Counted from the stretch's first letter, positions 1 through 7,117 are shown. The stretch is 7,154 nt of DNA from Anaerolineales bacterium UBA4826 (GCA_002400365.1 DHFK01000190.1:1-7154), one strand, 5' to 3'. Translations and numbers: made by a program. Notes: generated from the letters alone by a model not told the origin.

Positions 1-972
1 GATGCGCGCCAAGCCAGCCACAGATTCCATCGCCAAGTGAACCTGGTCAAGTTCTCGCCGTATCTGGATCGCTTGCCGGTAAGCCGTCGTGGCTTGTTCC
101 AATTGCCCCAGGTCGAACAGAATGTGACCCAAGTTGAGTAGCGCGTCGGCGCGCTGCGGTTGCGCGCCCACGCCCTCGGCGATGGCGAGCGCGTCCCGAA
201 TGTGGCTTTGCGCCGTCGTATAGTCTCTCTGCAAATAGCGCACAATACCCAAGTTCAAAAGTGAGTCACTTTCGTTCCGCCGGTCGCGAATCTCACGACA
301 GAGCCACAGCGCTTGATTGAGATAAACCTCGGCTTCCGCCAGGTCTGCCCGCCCACGCGCGACCACCCCAAGAGTATAAAGGGCATTGATCTCGCCTAGC
401 CGCTCGCCGGTCTCGCGGTAGAGCCGCAGGGCTTCATCAAGATACACCTGTGACTGGGAAAAATCGCCCTGGTTCAGCGCGATTTGACCGAGACTAATCA
501 GCGGTCTGCCGACGCCACGCCGGTCGCCGACTTCGCGGTAGAGTATTATGGCTTGCTGGAAATATGTGTTGGCGCGTTGCATGTCACCCTGATTGAGAAG
601 CACCAAGCCGATATTGTTAGTCGCCATGCACACGCCCCAGCGATGACCCGTCTCGCGAAAAAGACTCAGTGCTTGCGCGTAATAATCCTGGGCGCCAGCA
701 TAGTTACCTTGATACCACGCCACATTCCCCAGCGTCAACAAGGCGGGACCCTGCGCCTTGGGCAACCCGAGTGCGAGCGCTTGCTCAAGATGCGCTTGCG
801 CGGCGGCATAGTCTGCCTGACGCGAAAGCACGCGTCCCCACTGAACGTGACCGCCCGCCTCCGTCTCCACCACCCCGGCCGAGCGTCCCCAGGTGACGGC
901 TTGCTGCAACGCGCTGATCGCGGCAGGATAATCACCGCTCATCTCGGCATAATTTCCCCGGCGCAAAGCCGC
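1..972 (-). repeat. TPR array of the sAC-like protein, mostly 120-base period
   Basis: At least eight tetratricopeptide units lie in residues about 937-1260 of the partial gene. Their LG-type anchor positions (RG, WG, LG, IG, LG, LG, LG, LG) fall at residues 941, 981, 1017, 1057, 1097, 1137, 1177 and 1217. All steps are 40 residues (120 bases) except the 36-residue step between 981 and 1017. The units carry the TPR signature of a small/large pair near the start, G-D/N-Y in the turn, then A-x-x-x-Y/L and a closing A-L. The 40-residue spacing, longer than the classical 34, fits the TPR_12-type repeats common in bacterial STAND proteins, which usually form a ligand- or partner-binding superhelix. 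The array is cut by the window edge. Confidence 0.85.
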
Positions 973-3780
973 TTCGGCGCGGCGCGCGTCGTCGTTCAAT
1001 TGCTCCGCGAGCGCGCTCAAGGTTTCCAAGTCCTGGGCTTGCTCTTGCCGCGCGGCTTGCAACTCGAACACGCGCTCACGCGCACGCACGAGCGCATAAC
1101 GCATCTCCGCATCCTCCGCCGGCGTCAACTCCAGCGCGCGGCTCAGATAGTGCGCCGCTTCGGCGTTCGCAAACTGCGCCGCGGCTTGCTCCCCCGCGAG
1201 CCGCGCGTAACGCCGCTCCTGTTCCCGGTCTTCCGTTTTGCCATAGTGATACGCCAGGTCGGCATAGTGGGGCGCCAAATCCGCCGCGTAAATTCGCTCG
1301 AGCGCTTGCCCCGCGAGCGCGTGCAATTCCCGCAAGCGCGCCCGCAACTGCATGTCGTACGCCGCATCGCGCAGCAACGCATGCTTGAAAATGTAGCGAA
1401 TCTCGCTCAAGGCAGACCAGATCGCTTCGGCTTCTGCCTGCTTCACCTTCAACGATAATTCCGCATCATCCCGCAGCATCTGCGACAGCACTTGGACTTG
1501 GAACTCGCGCCCCAACACTGCCGCGGTCTGCACGACGTGTTTCACATCCTGGGTCAGCCGATCCAAGCGCGCCGTCAACACCACACCGACATCGGCAGGG
1601 ACCATGACGCCTTCTGCGCGGGCAATGAAACCGTCCTTGCCCTCACTGAGCAATCCTTGCTCCTGCATGTAGAGCAAGAGTTGCTCGACGAAGAACGGAT
1701 TGCCATTCGTCCGCTCGACCAGCCACGCGGCGAGCGCTGCCGCCACCTTGCCGCCGAGAATTTCTTCCGCGAGATGTTGCGCGTCGTCCACCCCGAGCGC
1801 GCCGGGATCGAACGCTTGCTGCGGCGCGTCCGCATCGAACAGATTGGGGGCAGGTTGTTCGCGCGAGGTCGCGAGGATGGCGAAGGCATAGTCGCCGACA
1901 TTGCGCGTCAAGCGGCGCAGAAATTCCGCCGAGTCCGCATCCAACCAATGGAGGTCTTCGATTTGCAGAATGACCGGCTGACACAGACTCTCGGCTTGGA
2001 GAAACGTCTTGAGCGCGCTCAAGGTGTTGTCAAAGCGCAGTTTGGGATCGAGTTGTTCGTACAGCGAACCAGCCCACGCCAAGCCGACCAACGCGCCCAG
2101 GAACGATCGCGTGCGATCCAATTCGGCTTGGAGCGCGGCGTTCGGCGTGCGCGCGATCAGCGCGTCCAGTTTCGCGTCAAAGCGCACCTTACGCTCGACG
2201 TCGTTCAGTGCGGGGGATTGGTCGAAATAATTCCGAAGGAAATAGCGGAACGGGTTGAGCGATTGGCGCAAGACTTGGTCGCACTGGCAGAGAAACCACA
2301 CGGGCGCTGTGTCATTGCGAGGGGGGGCTTTGCCCGCAGCAATCTCCTGATTCCAATTTGGGGATTGCTTCGTCGCTTCGCTCCTTGCAATGACAGACTG
2401 GAACTCGTGCAGCAAGCGACTCTTGCCGATGCCGGCTTCACCGACCAGGACGAGCGCGCCCGCGAATTTTCCCGCGAAAATCGGCGCGACGAAATCGCGC
2501 AACCGCGCCAATTCGCGCTGCCGACCGACAAGGCGAAACTGGTAGAATGGCGCGACCGCGGCGCGGTGTCCTTTGAGCGCATGAACCGTTTGCTGGTCGG
2601 CCAAGCCCTTGAACGCAAACGCGCCTGCGGATTCCAACTCAAAGCGTTTGTGCGCGCGTTGCGCGGTGGGTTCGTCCAGCCAGATCGCGCCCCAGGGCGC
2701 GCCGCTCATCAAGCGCGCCGCAAGATTCACGCGACTGCTGTAGCACGTATACTCTTCCCGCGAAGCGGCGCCGGCAAAACCAGCATACGCAATACTGTAG
2801 GTCACGCCAGCGCGCAACGGAATCCGCGTCGCTTGGCGCAAATCCAGCACGAAATCCAACGCGCGTTCGAGGTCATCCTCGAACGAGGTCGGCGCGCCCC
2901 AAAAGAGCAACGCGCGGCAACCCTTGTCGCCAAAATCCAACCGGCACAGATAGCCCTCGTACTGCGCGAGCAAGCGGAAGAAGGGGTCGGCGAACGCGAC
3001 CAACTCGGCGCGCCCCGGATTCCCTTGCAGGTTGATGAACACGCTGACGACCTGCCGAAATTCGCCGCGCACCGACGCGTGCAGCAAGTCGGGCGAAAAG
3101 AACGCCTGCGCGTCTGCGGCGCGCGCGCCCAAGTCCGGCGAGGTCTCCGCGACCGCGCAGGTCTGCGCTCCTACAACATCCGTTACGCGCCAATGGTCGG
3201 CGAGCGGTTCAACCGTAACGAACGGTCCCAGCGCATCTCGAACCCGCGCGCTGATCACCAGGTCGCCGCGTGCCGCCAGATGCTCGGCGCGCGCGCAGCC
3301 GCCAATCGCTTCGCCCCGGAAGTAGTAGGCGTGACGCGTTTGGTCTGCCGCAGACAGGATGCCCCATTCGGCTGCGCCATCGGCGAGTCCCAGTTTGACC
3401 GCGAAAGGGAACACGCCCAAGCGCGTTGTGCGCCGTGGATTGGCGAGCATGTGCTGCTGGATTTGCGACGCCGCCGCGAGCGCGCGTCGGGTAGCCGTCC
3501 CATCGGTGAAGGGAAACAGCGCGGTCAACGCATCGCCGGCAAAGCCCGCGACCAAGCCGCCGTGCGCGTAAACGCTTTGCACGAGCGGCGTGAAGATGGC
3601 GAGCATCGTATCGGCGAGGACTTCGGCGCCTTCCGTTCCATGCCGCATCAACGTTTCGGTCGTCGCAGTAAAGCCAGAAACGTCCACGAACAGACTGACC
3701 GCGCGCAGGGCGCCATGGAATTGTCTCTGCTTGTATTGCTCGAGGATGAAATCGGGCACCAGGTTGCGCATCTCGATCAT
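1..3780 (-). CDS. Tandem class III cyclase / P-loop NTPase / TPR protein, soluble-adenylyl-cyclase-like (3' end outside window)
   Basis: The frame is open from the ATG at 3780 to base 1 (1260 codons, no stop), so the protein continues past the left edge. Domain order: cyclase domain C1 (about residues 25-185) with FVDVSGFT (metal Asp D33) and GFAGDALTALF (metal Asp D83); cyclase domain C2 (about 243-375) with DFGDKG and YTCYSSRVNLAARLM (T345, N352, R356); NTPase (about 415-800) with LVGR at 417, Walker A GEAGIGKS at 447-454, Walker B LQIEDLHWLD at 605-614 and TSR at 638-640; a helical segment with FKHALLRDAAYD at 798; and TPRs from about 937. C1 metal sites plus C2 Asn/Arg is the pseudoheterodimer pattern of sAC (ADCY10), with matching T/N/R spacing. 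It probably makes cAMP in the cytoplasm under NTPase/TPR control. Oddities: G79 replaces the purine-binding lysine, and a dispersed repeat is inserted at residues 462-491. The start overlaps the cytochrome stop (ATGA), which suggests translational coupling. M4 (3771) is an alternative start. The domain calls are firm; activity is inferred. Confidence 0.93.
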   Translation of the reverse strand, partial: MIEMRNLVPDFILEQYKQRQFHGALRAVSLFVDVSGFTATTETLMRHGTEGAEVLADTMLAIFTPLVQSVYAHGGLVAGFAGDALTALFPFTDGTATRRALAAASQIQQHMLANPRRTTRLGVFPFAVKLGLADGAAEWGILSAADQTRHAYYFRGEAIGGCARAEHLAARGDLVISARVRDALGPFVTVEPLADHWRVTDVVGAQTCAVAETSPDLGARAADAQAFFSPDLLHASVRGEFRQVVSVFINLQGNPGRAELVAFADPFFRLLAQYEGYLCRLDFGDKGCRALLFWGAPTSFEDDLERALDFVLDLRQATRIPLRAGVTYSIAYAGFAGAASREEYTCYSSRVNLAARLMSGAPWGAIWLDEPTAQRAHKRFELESAGAFAFKGLADQQTVHALKGHRAAVAPFYQFRLVGRQRELARLRDFVAPIFAGKFAGALVLVGEAGIGKSRLLHEFQSVIARSEATKQSPNWNQEIAAGKAPPRNDTAPVWFLCQCDQVLRQSLNPFRYFLRNYFDQSPALNDVERKVRFDAKLDALIARTPNAALQAELDRTRSFLGALVGLAWAGSLYEQLDPKLRFDNTLSALKTFLQAESLCQPVILQIEDLHWLDADSAEFLRRLTRNVGDYAFAILATSREQPAPNLFDADAPQQAFDPGALGVDDAQHLAEEILGGKVAAALAAWLVERTNGNPFFVEQLLLYMQEQGLLSEGKDGFIARAEGVMVPADVGVVLTARLDRLTQDVKHVVQTAAVLGREFQVQVLSQMLRDDAELSLKVKQAEAEAIWSALSEIRYIFKHALLRDAAYDMQLRARLRELHALAGQALERIYAADLAPHYADLAYHYGKTEDREQERRYARLAGEQAAAQFANAEAAHYLSRALELTPAEDAEMRYALVRARERVFELQAARQEQAQDLETLSALAEQLNDDARRAEAALRRGNYAEMSGDYPAAISALQQAVTWGRSAGVVETEAGGHVQWGRVLSRQADYAAAQAHLEQALALGLPKAQGPALLTLGNVAWYQGNYAGAQDYYAQALSLFRETGHRWGVCMATNNIGLVLLNQGDMQRANTYFQQAIILYREVGDRRGVGRPLISLGQIALNQGDFSQSQVYLDEALRLYRETGERLGEINALYTLGVVARGRADLAEAEVYLNQALWLCREIRDRRNESDSLLNLGIVRYLQRDYTTAQSHIRDALAIAEGVGAQPQRADALLNLGHILFDLGQLEQATTAYRQAIQIRRELDQVHLAMESVAGLARI
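2310..2395. repeat. Dispersed palindromic repeat (VIARSEATKQS-type) inserted in frame in the NTPase domain
   Basis: The ends form an inverted repeat: 2310-2322 (tgtcattgcgagg) pairs with 2383-2395 (ccttgcaatgaca) at 12 of 13 positions. An inner pair, 2338-2347 (agcaatctcc) and 2360-2369 (ggggattgct), matches at 9 of 10 around a 12-base loop. Between them the right arm holds the familiar cgtcgcttcgctcc block, while the left arm instead has a small GGGC-TTT-GCCC hairpin. The core cattgcgag...agcaatctc...gattgcttc...cttcgctcc...caatgac matches from memory a short non-coding repeat seen in many copies in diverse bacterial genomes. On the minus strand it is read through as residues about 462-491 of the sAC-like protein, including VIARSEATKQS. 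This lies 8 residues after the Walker A serine and before the segment beginning PVWFLCQC. It has no internal stop and keeps frame. No clear target duplication is visible. It carries no protein gene of its own, so it would be non-autonomous. Confidence 0.88.
3777..3780 (-). other. ATGA stop/start overlap between cytochrome c and sAC-like gene
   Basis: The TGA stop of the cytochrome gene (3779-3777) shares bases with the ATG (3780-3778) of the downstream cyclase gene. The upstream sequence GGATGAGAG gives only a weak Shine-Dalgarno match. Re-initiation by ribosomes finishing the cytochrome is therefore the likely way the large protein is started, which would keep the two products in proportion. 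The overlap also supports 3780 over the internal Met codon at 3771 as the start. Confidence 0.7.
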
Positions 3781-4214
3781 CTCTCATCCATTCCCAACGA
3801 TCGGATGAACGCGATGACTTGCCAGCGCTGTTCCTCGCTCAACTGGTATCTCCACGCCGGCATAATCGAACCCTGCGAACGGAACGGCTCGACGCGCCCG
3901 CCTTCGCTCACCCGCCAGAACAGGTACTGCGGCGAAAGCGAGCGCATCCGCGCGCGGTTGGTGAAATCGGCAGGTTTCGGACCGAACTTGGGTTGCGTCG
4001 CGCCTTGACCATCGCCGCGTGCGCCGTGACACACCGCGCAGTTCGCGAGGAAGAGCGCGCGCCCCGCGTCAATCGCGTCGGGCGAATCGAGCAGGTTCGA
4101 CGGCGGCGCAACCGCCGCGTACTCGCGCGGCACCGTGTTGTCGCCCCGAGGAATAGTCAAGTACGCGCCCAGGATCACAGCCAGCGTGCTCAGCCAGAAA
4201 ATCAGGCGTCGCAT
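3777..4214 (-). CDS. Small mono-haem c-type cytochrome, exported or membrane-anchored
   Basis: This 145-residue protein opens with a short basic start (MRR) and a hydrophobic stretch at about residues 4-21, a Sec signal peptide or uncleaved anchor with no lipobox cysteine. The mature domain has one haem c attachment motif, CAVCH (C59, C62, H63 as proximal ligand), followed by GARGDGQG. SIMPAW supplies M118 as the likely distal ligand, and the C-terminal helix is EEQRWQVIAFIRSLG. Length and motif spacing fit a class I cytochrome c (Cytochrome_CBB3 / cytochrome C mono-haem type). It should act outside the cytoplasmic membrane as an electron carrier or as a subunit of a respiratory or oxidoreductase complex; which one cannot be read from the sequence. 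It starts 4 bases after the stop of the upstream STAND gene and overlaps the next gene by 4 bases. Being placed between two cyclase-domain regulators is unusual. No haem-lyase or oxidase gene is in view. Confidence 0.92.
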   Translation of the reverse strand: MRRLIFWLSTLAVILGAYLTIPRGDNTVPREYAAVAPPSNLLDSPDAIDAGRALFLANCAVCHGARGDGQGATQPKFGPKPADFTNRARMRSLSPQYLFWRVSEGGRVEPFRSQGSIMPAWRYQLSEEQRWQVIAFIRSLGMDER

Positions 4215-4221
4215 CTCCTCA
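4215..4221 (-). promoter_or_regulatory. Intergenic junction with GAGG/GGAG Shine-Dalgarno overlapping upstream stop
   Basis: On the minus strand the junction reads TGAGGAG directly followed by the ATG at 4214. The TGA stop of the upstream STAND gene is part of the purine-rich tract, so a ribosome terminating there is sitting on the cytochrome's own binding site. The spacing to the ATG is shorter than usual (0-3 bases), which favours coupling to upstream translation over independent initiation. Confidence 0.55.
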
Positions 4222-7107
4222 CGTCTCTTCCAACGCGTACGCGACCGCCTGCTCCATGGTCATCGCGCGTCCCCTCGCCCACTCTTCCGCAAACGTCGCG
4301 AGTCGCACGCGCAGCGCAACCACGTTGCGGTCGTGCTGTGCGCGATCATCCGGCGTCCATGGCGCGCCGATGGTTTCACGTAACGCCTCCGCCGCGCCTA
4401 GCAGACGCGCCGCGCGCTCTGCCTGGTTTCGCGCGCACGCTACGCTCCCCAACGCTTGCAGACAATCGGTAATCCCTTCCTTGTCGCGCAATTCCCGTCG
4501 CAGCGTCAAACTCTTCGCGTACAGCGCCGCCGCTCGCCCTACGTCCCCTTGGGATTCTGCCACGCCTCCCAGGGTGTGAAGCGTCTGAGCCGTCAGCCAT
4601 CTATCCCCGAGTTCGCGCGACACGCTCAAACTCTCTTCCAGCAACTCGGTCGCGCGTTGATAGTCACCCTGAAGCGCTGACACTTCCCCCAGGTTATTGA
4701 GCAAAACCGCAATGCTCCCTTTGTCTCCCTGTTCCCGTTTGAGCGCCAGACTTTCCTGGTAGAGTCTAGCGGCGCGCGCGTAATCACCCTTGTATCGCGC
4801 GACCACCCCAAGGTTCGTGAGCGGCAGAGCAAGATCAGGGGTGCTCCCGACTTCCCGGAAGAGCGCCAGGCTCTCTTCGAGGTACGCGATGGCTTGCTCA
4901 TAGTTGCCTTGAAGTCGCGCAACGTATCCCAAGTTATTGAGTGAACTTGCCGCGCCGCGCTTGTCGCCGAGTTCCCGTTTCAAGCCAAGACTTTCTTCAT
5001 AGAATGCTGCGGCTAACTCATACTCGCATTGTCGCTGCACGACAAACCCCAGATTATTGAGGCAAGCCGCGATGCCCGGCTTGTCTCCAAGTTCGCGTCG
5101 CAGCGCCAGAGCCTGCTGATGGAGGGACCGCGCTTGCGCATAATCGCACTGGTAAAGCACCAACATACCGAGTCCGCCCAGCGCGTTTGCTCGCACGGCT
5201 GCGAGGTCGGCGCCGGCGCTCGCTGTGAGCGCGACATACTTTTCCAGCCAGTCACGCCCCTCGCTCAGATATCCGCGCACATGCCAAAAACGATTCAATG
5301 CCGCAGCGATGCGTAAACCGGTTTCTACTTCTCCCGTCTGTTCAGCCCATTGCAGGACCGTGCGGATGTTTCCAAGTTCCTGCTCCAACCGCTCCAGCCA
5401 GACTGTCTGATCTGCGCCTTTCAACTGCGGCTCGGCTCGCTCCGTCAACGCGAGATAGTACTGCGCTTGTTTACGGCGCAGAGTTTCTCTTTCTCCACTC
5501 TGCTCCAGTTGCTCTGAGGCATACTCTCGAATGGTCTCCAACATGGCGAACCGGGGCTCGGCGTCCGTTTCTTCAACTTTCCGCAGGAGGCTCTTGTCCA
5601 CCAGAGACGCCAGTCTATCCAGGACATCGCCCTCCAGATCAGGCGTATAGCAGACCGGCTCCACGGCTGGCAATTCGAAACTGCTGGCAAAGACCGAAAG
5701 CCGCCTAAAGAGCACTTTGTCTTTTTCATCTAGCAGATCATGGCTCCACGCCATGGCATCCCGCAACGTCTGATGGCGCGCGGGTAGATCGCGCGCGCCG
5801 CTCGTCAGCAGCGTCAGACGACGTCCGAGACGCGCGCGGATCGCTTGCGGCGAAAGCAATTTGCAGCGCGCGGCTGCAAGTTCGATCGCCAACGGCAGGC
5901 CGTCCAAGCGCACACAGATCTCTGCAACCGCGGGCGCGTTTTGATTGGTGATGGCAAACCCGGGTTTGACGGCGAGAGCGCACTGGAGAAACAATTCAAC
6001 CGCCGCATACTGGGGCAACTGCTCGACCGGAGGCAACCGATTGGGATCGGGCAGCGCGAGCGGCGGCACGGGGAACTCGTGTTCGCCGCGCAAATGGAGT
6101 CTCTCACGGCTCGTCACCAGGACTTGCAACGACAAGGAGACCGCGAGCAAATCAGCGACCAACGGCGCCGCTGCGATCAGTTGCTCGAAACTGTCGAGCA
6201 GCAGCAATAACCGCTTGCCGCGCACATATTCCTTCAGACTCTCCGCGACCGATTGACCGCCACTCTCCCTGACGCCGAGGGTCTGGGCAATGGCTGAAGC
6301 GACCAGGTTGGAATCGCTGAGAGGCGCAAGGTTCACAAAGTACACGCCGTCCTCAAAGCCATTGCCGAGTTCGGCCGCGACCTGCAAGCCCAAGCGCGTC
6401 TTGCCTGTACCACCGGGACCCGTCAAAGTGACCAACCGGGCGCCGCCTTCCAACAGGCGCCTGATCGCGGCTATTTGCTTCTCCCGACCAATGAGCGGAG
6501 TCGGCTGGACTGGCAGGTTGTTGGGGCGCGCATCGAGTGTCTTGAGGGGTGGAAAGTCGGCGGGCAAACCCGGAGCGACAAGTTGAAAGATATGCTCTGG
6601 CTGCGCCAGGTCTTTCAAACGGTGTTTTCCTAGATCGCGTAGAGTGACACCGTCAGCAAGTTGATCGCGCGCTAATGCCTGGGTGGCGAGCGAGGCCAAG
6701 ACCTGCCCCCCATGCCCTACGGATAACAATCGCGCCACGCGGCTGAGTGTCAGACTGGATACGTACTGCCCGGACTTGAGATCATCGAGGCGCACATCGC
6801 CACTACCCGTATGCAGTCCCATGCGCACGCGGATCGGTCCGGTCTCACCCCAAACCTCGTGGCGGAGCGCGCGTTGCGCGGCGAGCGCGGCAGCCAGCCC
6901 ATCGGTCGCGGTTGGGAATGCCGCACAGAACGCATCGCCAACGATTTGAAAGACATAGCCGCCGTGCGCGGCAATCGTTTCGTTCAAAATCGCGTGATGG
7001 CGCGCGAGCGCCCCCGGCATTGCGTCAGGGTACTGCTGCCACAGTTTCGTACTGCCTTCGATGTCGGTGAAGAGGAAAGTGACGGTCCCGGTGGGCAGGC
7101 TGGACAT
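4219..7107 (-). CDS. Class III cyclase-domain / NB-ARC-like STAND ATPase / TPR regulator
   Basis: This 962-residue cytoplasmic protein has three parts. Residues about 7-178 are a class III nucleotidyl cyclase homology domain: TFLFTDIEGST (D15), HGGYVFQIVGDAFCAAFP (D58), and YVSSLTLSRVARLL then HGGQVL. Residues about 204-540 are a STAND NTPase: LIGRE at 205, Walker A GPGGTGKT at 230-237, Walker B LLLLLDSFEQ with D305, TSRERL at 332, GLPLAIELAA at 403, then a winged-helix-like segment (LFRRLSVFASSFE). Seven TPRs at exact 40-residue spacing follow. The metal aspartates are kept. Q54 sits at the purine-binding Lys position, Y115 at the Asp/Thr position and S122 at the transition-state Asn position, so the cyclase may be weak or act as a nucleotide sensor. 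STAND proteins typically work as signal-triggered, oligomerising switches. The ATG has GAGG at a 6-base spacing. It is the first gene of the apparent operon. The family assignment is firm; the signal and output are unknown. Confidence 0.95.
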   Translation of the reverse strand: MSSLPTGTVTFLFTDIEGSTKLWQQYPDAMPGALARHHAILNETIAAHGGYVFQIVGDAFCAAFPTATDGLAAALAAQRALRHEVWGETGPIRVRMGLHTGSGDVRLDDLKSGQYVSSLTLSRVARLLSVGHGGQVLASLATQALARDQLADGVTLRDLGKHRLKDLAQPEHIFQLVAPGLPADFPPLKTLDARPNNLPVQPTPLIGREKQIAAIRRLLEGGARLVTLTGPGGTGKTRLGLQVAAELGNGFEDGVYFVNLAPLSDSNLVASAIAQTLGVRESGGQSVAESLKEYVRGKRLLLLLDSFEQLIAAAPLVADLLAVSLSLQVLVTSRERLHLRGEHEFPVPPLALPDPNRLPPVEQLPQYAAVELFLQCALAVKPGFAITNQNAPAVAEICVRLDGLPLAIELAAARCKLLSPQAIRARLGRRLTLLTSGARDLPARHQTLRDAMAWSHDLLDEKDKVLFRRLSVFASSFELPAVEPVCYTPDLEGDVLDRLASLVDKSLLRKVEETDAEPRFAMLETIREYASEQLEQSGERETLRRKQAQYYLALTERAEPQLKGADQTVWLERLEQELGNIRTVLQWAEQTGEVETGLRIAAALNRFWHVRGYLSEGRDWLEKYVALTASAGADLAAVRANALGGLGMLVLYQCDYAQARSLHQQALALRRELGDKPGIAACLNNLGFVVQRQCEYELAAAFYEESLGLKRELGDKRGAASSLNNLGYVARLQGNYEQAIAYLEESLALFREVGSTPDLALPLTNLGVVARYKGDYARAARLYQESLALKREQGDKGSIAVLLNNLGEVSALQGDYQRATELLEESLSVSRELGDRWLTAQTLHTLGGVAESQGDVGRAAALYAKSLTLRRELRDKEGITDCLQALGSVACARNQAERAARLLGAAEALRETIGAPWTPDDRAQHDRNVVALRVRLATFAEEWARGRAMTMEQAVAYALEET
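4348..5190 (-). repeat. TPR array of the STAND protein, exact 120-base period
   Basis: Seven tetratricopeptide units of 40 residues each have their LG anchors at residues 646, 686, 726, 766, 806, 846 and 886 (LGMLV, LGFVV, LGYVA, LGVVA, LGEVS, LGGVA, LGSVA). There is not one insertion or deletion between units. Each follows the pattern LG-x-V-x-x-x-x-G-D/N-Y, then A-x-x-x-x-x-x-S/A-L-x-L and R-E-L-G-D. The closely similar units suggest expansion by duplication. The array is the probable ligand- or partner-sensing part of the protein. Confidence 0.88.
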
Positions 7108-7113
7108 TGGAAA

Positions 7114-7117
7114 CCTC
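7114..7117 (-). promoter_or_regulatory. Shine-Dalgarno (GAGG) for the STAND gene
   Basis: GAGG lies 6 bases before the ATG at 7107 and supports that start, whose product begins MSSLPTGTVTFLFTDIEGST, the normal N-terminus of this family. A stronger GGAGGAA at about 7128-7134 lies some 20 bases from the ATG, too far to serve it directly. Confidence 0.6.

Noticed and set aside
484..1458. 324-codon open frame on the plus strand
   Set aside because: Antisense shadow of the TPR region in the same codon-aligned register. The minus frame shows regular TPR units at 40-residue spacing.
2310..2395. Palindrome as a transcription terminator or CRISPR-like repeat
   Set aside because: It lies deep inside an intact coding frame, has no T-tract, and occurs once in the window. 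The match to a known dispersed repeat explains it better.
2310..2395. Target-site duplication flanking the palindromic repeat
   Set aside because: Only a chance-length CTG is shared near both flanks (about 2307-2309 and 2398-2400), and it is not directly adjacent on both sides. That is too short to claim.
3209..3787. 192-codon minus-strand frame overlapping the start of the sAC-like gene
   Set aside because: It is in a different frame from the one giving FVDVSGFT and FAGDALTALF. Its translation is Arg-rich and featureless.
1492..4008. 838-codon open frame on the plus strand
   Set aside because: It is codon-aligned antisense to the sAC-like gene and runs on across the gene boundary into the cytochrome gene. 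Its translation is Arg/Gln-rich without any known domain, whereas the minus strand gives clear cyclase, Walker and haem motifs.
3819..4472. 217-codon plus-strand frame across the cytochrome/STAND junction
   Set aside because: It spans two convincing minus-strand genes and their junction and shows no domain or plausible start signal.
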